Source of the DNA: an uncultured Clostridia bacterium
GTDB taxonomy: Bacteria > Bacillota_A > Clostridia > Christensenellales > CAG-138
Reading direction: 5' to 3'
Assembly: GCA_946539625.1 (NCBI GenBank)
Contig: CAMNHT010000008.1
Location: 1 to 20,858 of the forward strand
Length of the DNA: 20,858 nt
Below the pieces are notes generated by a model. That model had not been told where the DNA came from and ran no database searches. It saw only the letters and a list, made by a program, of their open reading frames with translations. The stretch's first letter is position 1; each line of letters begins with the position of its first letter. Positions 15,869 to 20,858 of the stretch are shown here, in pieces. The position numbers were made by a program, and so were the translations under genes.

Positions 15869-17076
15869 ATTTTTTGACCCTCATCCCGATAAACAATCCG
15901 TCCGCCGCAGACCGTCATGAGACACCTGCCGCGTACCCGCATGCCCTCGAACGGCGTCGCACGGCCTTTGCTGAGAAAGACATCCGGATCGACGTTGTAT
16001 TCCGCATCCAGATCCCAGACCGTGTAGTCATTCTGCGCAAGGGGAATCCCGAACCGCTTCCTTGGATTGTACGCGAGCAGATCCAGCAGTTTCTCGATGG
16101 ACAGAATGCCGGGCACGACCATCTTCGTATAAAGCACCGGGAAAGCGGTCTCAAGCCCGACAATCCCGAATGCGCTGCCGCGGAGTCCTTTTGCTTTTTC
16201 CTCCACGCTGTGCGGCGCGTGATCGGTGGCAATTATGTCTATGGTGCCGTCAAGGAGTCCCTCGATCAGCGCTTCCCGGTCAGCCGGGGATCGCAGCGGA
16301 GGGTTCATTTTAAAACGCCCGTCCTCCTTCAGGTCGTTTTCGTCCAGCACCAAATAATGTGGAGCGGTCTCGCAGCTTACGTCCATCCCCTCCCGCTTTG
16401 CCCGGCGAAGCAGGGCAACGCTCTCCTTCGTCGAAATGTGACAGACATGATATGCGCACCCCGTCTCCCGCACCAGATCCAGATCCCTGCGGATCTGTCC
16501 CCATTCGCTTTCAGAGCAGATCCCCGCATGACCGTGTAACGCAGCATAGGCACCTTCATGGATATAGCCTCCGCGAAGAAGGAGGTTGTCCTCGCAGTGT
16601 GCGGCGATCATCTTTCCCAGTCCCTTCGCGGTGAGCATCGCTTCGCGCATGATCCCTTCGGACTGGACACCTCGCCCGTCATCGGAAAAAGCGGCGACGT
16701 GCGGCGCAATGGCCTGCAGATCGGCAAGCTTTATCCCTTGTTCGCCGACGGTGATCGCACCATAGGGGTAGACACGGATAAGAGCCTGCTCCGCAATCAT
16801 TGCCTCCTGAACCGCCAGGTGCTCCGGACTGTCGGGCACCGGGTTCAGATTCGGCATCGTACAGACAGCTGTATATCCGCCTCTTGCAGCAGCGGCGGAA
16901 CCGCTTGCGATGGTCTCTTTATAAGAAAAACCCGGCTCGCGAAAGTGCACATGCACATCGCAAAAGCCGGGAAAGATAGCGTAGTGATCGGATACAGGCA
17001 GATTGGCTGTATCAACGGGCGGAATGAGGGCATCGATTTCTCTGGGAACCCCGCTGATATAGCAGTCAAACGTCAT
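15865..17076 (-). CDS. pyrC: Dihydroorotase, class I
   Basis: Cyclises carbamoyl-aspartate to dihydroorotate in the cytoplasm. It has 403 residues, an amidohydrolase of the multifunctional (class I) type. Metal-site residues are visible: DVHVH (Asp40, His42, His44), SDDG (131-134), His160, His213 and Asp285 in TDHAPH. This is the first gene of the operon. The start has the weaker binding site GAGAGGGG. A promoter match lies so close that the leader would be only about 30 nt, leaving no room for a PyrR-type attenuator or riboswitch. Confidence 0.96.
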   Translation of the reverse strand: MTFDCYISGVPREIDALIPPVDTANLPVSDHYAIFPGFCDVHVHFREPGFSYKETIASGSAAAARGGYTAVCTMPNLNPVPDSPEHLAVQEAMIAEQALIRVYPYGAITVGEQGIKLADLQAIAPHVAAFSDDGRGVQSEGIMREAMLTAKGLGKMIAAHCEDNLLLRGGYIHEGAYAALHGHAGICSESEWGQIRRDLDLVRETGCAYHVCHISTKESVALLRRAKREGMDVSCETAPHYLVLDENDLKEDGRFKMNPPLRSPADREALIEGLLDGTIDIIATDHAPHSVEEKAKGLRGSAFGIVGLETAFPVLYTKMVVPGILSIEKLLDLLAYNPRKRFGIPLAQNDYTVWDLDAEYNVDPDVFLSKGRATPFEGMRVRGRCLMTVCGGRIVYRDEGQKI

Positions 17077-17112
17077 AGTGCGCCCCTCTCAATCCGTTTC
17101 CAATTAATAATA

Positions 17113-17142
17113 AATTTATCATGAGAAATCTGTCGCTGTCAA
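17113..17142 (-). promoter_or_regulatory. Predicted sigma-70 type promoter of the pyr-pur operon
   Basis: On the minus strand, TTGACA (17142-17137) is followed after 18 bp by TAAATT (17118-17113), with a TG just before the -10 (TGATAAATT). The predicted start is near 17106, about 30 nt before the pyrC ATG. The -35 is a perfect consensus. No other pair as good lies upstream of any operon gene. Confidence 0.6.
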
Positions 17143-17157
17143 CCCAAAAGGCACAAA

Positions 17158-17301
17158 TCCGACATATATATAATGTCAGCCCTTTTCGGTATTGTGCCGG
17201 TATGATGAAATAGAGCTAAATGTCGATATCGGTCGACCGGTCTCGTCAAAATACGGAAAACCGCTTGCTTTTTCCGACATAATACGATATATATAATAAA
17301 A
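17158..17301. repeat. Repeated AT-rich dyads in the divergent pyrC-fchA promoter region
   Basis: Two related segments, at 17158-17177 and 17273-17301, both start TCCGACATA and contain an ATATATATAAT run. The first is also an inverted repeat, GACAT-7 nt-ATGTC (17161-17177), lying 19 bp upstream of the pyrC -35. Between them is a 10-bp palindrome CGGTCGACCG (17230-17239) and a hairpin CGGAAAA/TTTTCCG (17254-17276) overlapping the fchA promoter. They could be operators for a shared regulator; this is inference only. The remaining bases of 17077-17360 show no gene. Confidence 0.35.
17265..17293 (+). promoter_or_regulatory. Possible fchA promoter
   Basis: TTGCTT (17265-17270) and TATATA (17288-17293) are spaced by 17 bp on the plus strand; a TATAAT at 17292-17297 is an alternative -10 with a poorer -35. 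The leader to the fchA ATG would be about 60 nt and includes a good ribosome binding site (AAGGAG, 17347-17352). Confidence 0.4.
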
Positions 17302-17360
17302 CACGTTTGGCGCATTCACCACGCCGAACCCGCACTTAATCAATAAAAAGGAGAAAACCG

Positions 17361-17987
17361 ATGAGCCTTTCTGAACTGTCCGTACATTCTTTCTTTGAAC
17401 TGCTTGGATCTGACGCAGCTGCCCCCGGCGGCGGCGCCGCCGCGGCTTTGGCGGGTTCCCTTGGATCCTCCCTTGCCGAAATGGTCTTTGCCCTGACTTC
17501 CTTTCGAAAGCAGTACGCACAATTCCAGGAAGAGACGGAAGCCGGTATGGAGCATTGCGCTGCTCTCCGCACGGCTTTCCTCACCGCGATGGAACGCGAC
17601 GCCGAGGTCTTCCACGGCTTCTCTGCCGCACTGAAGCTTCCCAAGCAGACCGACAGGGAAAAAGACATCCGTTCCATTGCGATACAGGATGCGCTGAACG
17701 CCTGTATTGAATCTCCCCTGCACATGATGGAGCTCTCTTATGAAGCAATCAGTCTGGTCCTGAACATGCCCGGCAAAACCAATTTTAACGCAGCAAGCGA
17801 TCTCGGTGTGGCGGCGCTGATGCTCGGCGCTGCCGTTCAAAGTGCCTGGCTGAATGTTCGGATCAATCTTTCCATGCTGAAGGACAGAGAGAAAGCCGCG
17901 GCTTACCGTGCCCAGGGAGAAGATCTGCTCAAGCGTACGCTGGACATTTCCAACGCGGTCTACGAGCAAATACTCAGCGAACTCTGA
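17361..17987 (+). CDS. fchA: Cyclodeaminase/cyclohydrolase family protein (methenyl-THF cyclohydrolase)
   Basis: Predicted to interconvert 5,10-methenyl-THF and 10-formyl-THF, or to act as a formimino-THF cyclodeaminase; the family (FTCD C-terminal domain, FchA) does either. The product is 208 residues, all-helical, with the N-terminal signature APGGGAAAALAGSLGSSL (21-38) then MVFALT (41-46). No formiminotransferase domain is attached. AAGGAG lies 8 nt before the ATG. It is divergent from the pyr-pur operon, whose PurN and AICARFT consume 10-formyl-THF, which favours a role in one-carbon supply over histidine breakdown; no hut genes are seen nearby. There is no clear terminator of its own. 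Confidence 0.85.
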   Translation: MSLSELSVHSFFELLGSDAAAPGGGAAAALAGSLGSSLAEMVFALTSFRKQYAQFQEETEAGMEHCAALRTAFLTAMERDAEVFHGFSAALKLPKQTDREKDIRSIAIQDALNACIESPLHMMELSYEAISLVLNMPGKTNFNAASDLGVAALMLGAAVQSAWLNVRINLSMLKDREKAAAYRAQGEDLLKRTLDISNAVYEQILSEL

Positions 17988-18070
17988 TCTATGCTTTTCT
18001 GCGTGATAAGCAGATCGACTGTTCTTCACACAGGCCTACCAGCCCGTTCTGTCGAGTTTTTGAAAAACGT

Positions 18071-18099
18071 CCAAAAAGAGCGGCGGGAAACCCGCCGCT
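18071..18099 (-). terminator. Intrinsic terminator of the iron-sulfur flavoprotein gene
   Basis: A perfect 9-bp GC-rich stem (AGCGGCGGG/CCCGCCGCT, 18079-18087 with 18091-18099) with a 3-nt loop is followed on the minus strand by CTTTTTGG. It lies about 80 nt past the stop at 18178. On the plus strand there is no T-run after the stem, so it would work poorly for fchA. The rest of 17988-18177 shows no gene. Confidence 0.85.
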
Positions 18100-18177
18100 G
18101 TATGAAAGCCCGTCTCCCGGGCAGTTCGTCTCAGTGCAATTTCGTTCGGAACTTCTGACGTTCCCTTCGCAGAGACC

Positions 18178-20835
18178 TTACTCCTGTTCGGTCGGATAAT
18201 CCGATTTCCCGGTGATCTTGCGCTTGACGATCTTGCCCATGCGTTTCAACGCGTACGGACCGACCAGCTTCATCATTTCCTCCGCGGTATGCATGTCGCT
18301 TGCGGCAGGCAGATCGCGGGAAAGGTGGATCGCGTCGAACTCGCAGCGCGTGGTGCAAAGACCGCAGCCGATGCACTGGTTGAGATCGACGATCGTTGCG
18401 CCGCAGCCGAGGCAGCGGCTCGCTTCGATCTTTACCTGCTCCTCGGTAAGCGGCAGCCTGAGATCCGCAAACGTCGCTTTTGCCTCGCCCGGTTTGAATC
18501 CGGGACGCTGGCGCGGAGAGTTGTCAAACGAATCGGGACGCGTGATATCCTCACGGTCGAATTCGATGAACTTCCGCAGATCTCTGCCGATCGTCATTGA
18601 TTGACCCGGATGCACGAAACGATTGATCGAAACCATGCCCTCCTTGCCGTCCGCGATCGCGTCGATCGCAAACCGTGCGCCGTGGAAGATGTCGCCGCCG
18701 ACAAAGATGTCTGGTTCGGCGGTCTGCAGAGTCACGGGATCGGCGACTGCCGTGCCGTTTCTGCGCACTTCGACCTTGCTGCCGTCTAAAAGCTTTCCCC
18801 ATTCGGCGCTCTGACCGATCGCCATCAGTACGTTTTCGCACGGAACGGTCATCGTATCGTTCTCGTCATAGGTCGGGCTGAAGCGGTGTTCCTCGTCAAA
18901 TACACGTGTGCAGCGTTTGAACACAACCGCCGTAACCTTGCCGGTTTCGTCGCGCAAGACTTCCTTGGGTCCCCAGCCGTTTTCGATCGCAATGCCCTCC
19001 TCGAGCACTTCCTCGACCTCGTCCTTGGCCGCCGGCATTTCCTCGCGGGATTCCAGGCACAGCATCGTGACCTTGCCGGTCGTTGCACGAAGCGCGGTCC
19101 TTGCGACGTCCGCCGCAACGTTGCCGCCGCCGACCACCACGACATCGCCGGAGAGCGTTTCATTGCCGTTCTGATTGATGCGCTTTAAGAACGCGACGCC
19201 GGATTCGACGCCCTCGCCATCCTCGCCGGGTACGCCCGCACGCCTGCCGCCCTGCAGACCGATCGCGATATAAAACGCCTTAAAGCCCTGACTACGGAGT
19301 TCGTCAAGCGTAATGTCCTTGCCGACTTCGACGCCGCAGCGGATCTCTGCACCCATCAGCTTAACGATTTCGATCTCCTTTTCGAGCACGTCTTTTTCGA
19401 GACGGAAGCTCGGAATGCCGTTCATCAGCATGCCGCCCGGACGGTTTTCCTTTTCGAACACAGTGACCGGATAGCCCTCGCTGCGCAGCCAGTATGCAGC
19501 AGACAGTCCAGCGGGACCTGCGCCGATAACGGCGACCGGGTAGTCGGTCCACTGATTGCCTTCGCCGTTTTCGCAGATGACCGTGAAGTTTTCCGGATGT
19601 TCGAGTTCCCACTGTGCAAGGAACTTTTTGATCTCGTCGATCGCAACGGGCTTGTCGATCGTGCCGCGCGTGCAGCGGTCCTCGCACCGACGGTTGCAGA
19701 CCGCGCCGCAGACCGCCGGGAACGGGTTATCCTTGCGGATCAGCCTGACGGCGTCGGCATAGCGTCCCTCCGCCGCCATCTTGATATAGCCCTGCACGGC
19801 AATGTGCGCGGGACAGGCGGTCTTGCACGGGGATGTGCCCGTGTCGTAGCAGTTCTCTTTGTTGTGATCGCGGTAGTCGCGGTCCCACTTGTCCTCGCCC
19901 CAGACGTGATCGTCCGGCAGCTCGTGCATCGGGTACTTGACGCGCGTGCCGTCCGCCTTGCACAGCTTCTGACCGAGCTTGGCGGCGCCTGCGGGGCAGA
20001 CCTCGACGCACTTGCCGCACGCGACGCACTTCGACTTGTCGACGTGCGCGCGGTACGCGGAGCGCGACATGTTCGGCGTGTTGAACAGCTGCGAGGTTCT
20101 GAGACCGTAGCAGCTTCCCGGCGAACAGTTGCAGATGCCGACGATGCGGTTCGGACCGTCGAGGTTCGTGATCTGGTGCACATAGCCCTTGCGCTCGGCG
20201 CGCTCGATGATCTCCATGACCTGTTCACGCGTAACATAGTGCGCATCTTTGCCGGATTCCACAAGGAATTCCGCAATGTCGCCGACGCCGATACACATCT
20301 GTCCTTCGATGTCGCCGACGCCCTCGCCGCGGATACGCTGCGCCTTGCGGCAGGCACAGACCATGGTGCAGAACTTGTCGTACTTCTGCAGCCAGTGCGA
20401 AAGATGCTCGACGGAAACGCTTTGTGAGCTTGCGTCGATCGCCTTTTCGACCGGAATGACGTGCATGCCGATGCCCGCGCCGCCCGGCGGAACGAGCTTT
20501 GCCGCAAGCTCCAGCGGCTCCTGCGGCGCAAGGTTGAACATCGTCGCAACCTCCGGATGCTCATCCGGAAGCGTCTTGTGCTCGACCATGTATTCGCCCG
20601 AGCCGACGACCCATTTCGGCACCCAGTACTGGATATGCTGATCGGGATTGTCGCGGTTCTGTTCGAGAATTCCGATCCAGGTAAGGTGGTCGATCACCTT
20701 CTGCGCGTCCGCTTCGCTCATGTTATTGCGCTCGGCAAGTTCCTTGGTCGTGAGCCCGAAGCGGCGTTTTTTGAAGCTCAGAAGAAACTTGACTTCTTCC
20801 TTTGTCAGCAGCCGGTCGAGGATCCAGAAATCCAT
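18178..20835 (-). CDS. Large GltD-like FAD/NAD(P) oxidoreductase with several Fe-S domains
   Basis: An 885-residue soluble redox protein; substrate unknown. Domains in order: a winged-helix-like N-terminus (about 1-70); a cysteine-rich region with Cys156, 160, 162, 181 and later 235, 237, 242; a ferredoxin motif Cys270-x2-Cys273-x2-Cys276-x3-Cys280; a GltD-type Fe-S region (Cys337, 341, 376, 380, 384, 388); an FAD-binding VIGAGPAGLS (436-445); an NAD(P)-binding VVVGGGNVAA (566-575); FVGGD (711-715); and a C-terminal ferredoxin-like part (Cys808, 811, 821, 824, 827, 831). The GltD-like core is that of glutamate synthase small subunits, NfnB and related electron-transfer enzymes. No GltB large subunit is present. 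An ATG at 20850 is in frame, but ATG 20835 has AAGGA at proper spacing and is preferred; the window ends at 20858, so an upstream operon partner cannot be excluded. It points toward fchA and is probably a separate transcription unit from the pyr-pur operon. Confidence 0.85.
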   Translation of the reverse strand: MDFWILDRLLTKEEVKFLLSFKKRRFGLTTKELAERNNMSEADAQKVIDHLTWIGILEQNRDNPDQHIQYWVPKWVVGSGEYMVEHKTLPDEHPEVATMFNLAPQEPLELAAKLVPPGGAGIGMHVIPVEKAIDASSQSVSVEHLSHWLQKYDKFCTMVCACRKAQRIRGEGVGDIEGQMCIGVGDIAEFLVESGKDAHYVTREQVMEIIERAERKGYVHQITNLDGPNRIVGICNCSPGSCYGLRTSQLFNTPNMSRSAYRAHVDKSKCVACGKCVEVCPAGAAKLGQKLCKADGTRVKYPMHELPDDHVWGEDKWDRDYRDHNKENCYDTGTSPCKTACPAHIAVQGYIKMAAEGRYADAVRLIRKDNPFPAVCGAVCNRRCEDRCTRGTIDKPVAIDEIKKFLAQWELEHPENFTVICENGEGNQWTDYPVAVIGAGPAGLSAAYWLRSEGYPVTVFEKENRPGGMLMNGIPSFRLEKDVLEKEIEIVKLMGAEIRCGVEVGKDITLDELRSQGFKAFYIAIGLQGGRRAGVPGEDGEGVESGVAFLKRINQNGNETLSGDVVVVGGGNVAADVARTALRATTGKVTMLCLESREEMPAAKDEVEEVLEEGIAIENGWGPKEVLRDETGKVTAVVFKRCTRVFDEEHRFSPTYDENDTMTVPCENVLMAIGQSAEWGKLLDGSKVEVRRNGTAVADPVTLQTAEPDIFVGGDIFHGARFAIDAIADGKEGMVSINRFVHPGQSMTIGRDLRKFIEFDREDITRPDSFDNSPRQRPGFKPGEAKATFADLRLPLTEEQVKIEASRCLGCGATIVDLNQCIGCGLCTTRCEFDAIHLSRDLPAASDMHTAEEMMKLVGPYALKRMGKIVKRKITGKSDYPTEQE

Positions 20836-20858
20836 ATGGTTTTCCTTCATGCCGCCGG

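Larger units (their letters stand above)
221..17076 (-). other. Pyrimidine-purine biosynthesis superoperon (16 genes)
   Basis: Sixteen genes run in one direction from pyrC to purL. Junctions are tight: pyrC/pyrK 4-nt overlap, pyrK/pyrD 13-nt overlap, pyrD-pyrF 1 nt, pyrF-pyrE 16 nt, pyrE/pyrB 4-nt overlap, pyrB/pyrI 4-nt overlap, pyrI-purE 24 nt, purE-purC 36 nt, purC-purF 77 nt, purF-purM 3 nt, purM/purN 7-nt overlap, purN-purO 19 nt, purO-purH 9 nt, purH-purD 10 nt, purD-purL 1 nt. The only clear promoter is upstream of pyrC and the only clear minus-strand terminator is beyond purL. Single transcription is inferred from this layout. Confidence 0.8.

Noticed and set aside
17077..17106. PyrR-dependent attenuator, purine riboswitch or PRPP riboswitch upstream of pyrC
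   Set aside because: The predicted leader is about 30 nt, and no terminator/antiterminator pair or riboswitch-like fold is visible on the minus strand.
17998..18060. Weak plus-strand hairpins after fchA (TCTGC/GCAGA; TCGAC/GTCGA before TTTTT)
   Set aside because: The stems are only 5 bp, one with a very long loop, so they are too weak to call a terminator.
19597..20427. Plus-strand frame of 276 codons rich in Ala, Arg, Val and Leu
   Set aside because: It is antisense to the well-supported iron-sulfur flavoprotein and has no domain features.
1..20858. CRISPR arrays, rRNA, phage genes, toxin-antitoxin or defence genes
   Set aside because: No regularly spaced repeats, rRNA-like sequence or matching protein families were seen; nearly all sequence is taken up by biosynthetic genes.

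Overview
The window looks like chromosomal DNA from a moderately GC-rich anaerobic Firmicute, most likely a gut-type clostridium (class Clostridia, possibly Oscillospirales-like). The reasons are gene content and family variants: a long clade-II type PurL, a stand-alone AICAR transformylase paired with an archaeal-type IMP cyclohydrolase (PurO), the PyrK/PyrD-1B dihydroorotate dehydrogenase pair, a fermenter-type FchA folate cyclohydrolase, and strong AGGAGG-like ribosome binding sites throughout. The taxonomic call rests on recalled family knowledge, not on a search.

Layout. Positions 1-220 are non-coding. They hold a minus-strand intrinsic terminator (48-79), a 59-bp near-palindrome whose ends look like IS3-family insertion sequence ends (85-143), and a plus-strand hairpin with a T-run (178-219). 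From 17076 down to 221 runs one uninterrupted minus-strand array of 16 genes: pyrC-pyrK-pyrD-pyrF-pyrE-pyrB-pyrI-purE-purC-purF-purM-purN-purO-purH(AICARFT only)-purD-purL. Neighbours overlap by 4-13 nt or are separated by 1-77 nt, so it reads as one pyrimidine plus purine superoperon. The 284-bp gap at 17077-17360 is a divergent promoter region. To its right fchA (17361-17987) is on the plus strand. A minus-strand terminator (18071-18099) follows, and then a large iron-sulfur flavoprotein gene (18178-20835) transcribed toward fchA.

How the genes work together. PyrB/PyrI, PyrC, PyrD/PyrK, PyrE and PyrF cover carbamoyl phosphate to UMP; only carbamoyl phosphate synthetase is absent here. PurF, PurD, PurN, PurL, PurM, PurE, PurC, AICARFT and PurO cover PRPP to IMP; only PurB (adenylosuccinate lyase) is absent, and no PurK is present. 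FchA, read divergently, would make the 10-formyl-THF used by PurN and AICARFT.

The main oddity is the PurF homologue. Its N-terminus reads MGGFFG where canonical PurF has the nucleophile in MCGIVG, and other glutaminase-site residues also look replaced, while the PRPP-binding loop is intact. Other points of interest are the replacement of bifunctional PurH by AICARFT plus PurO, the joint pyr-pur operon with a very short leader, and the IS-like mini-element beside the terminator. I see no wholly new multigene system; most of the window is well-understood nucleotide biosynthesis in an unusual arrangement.
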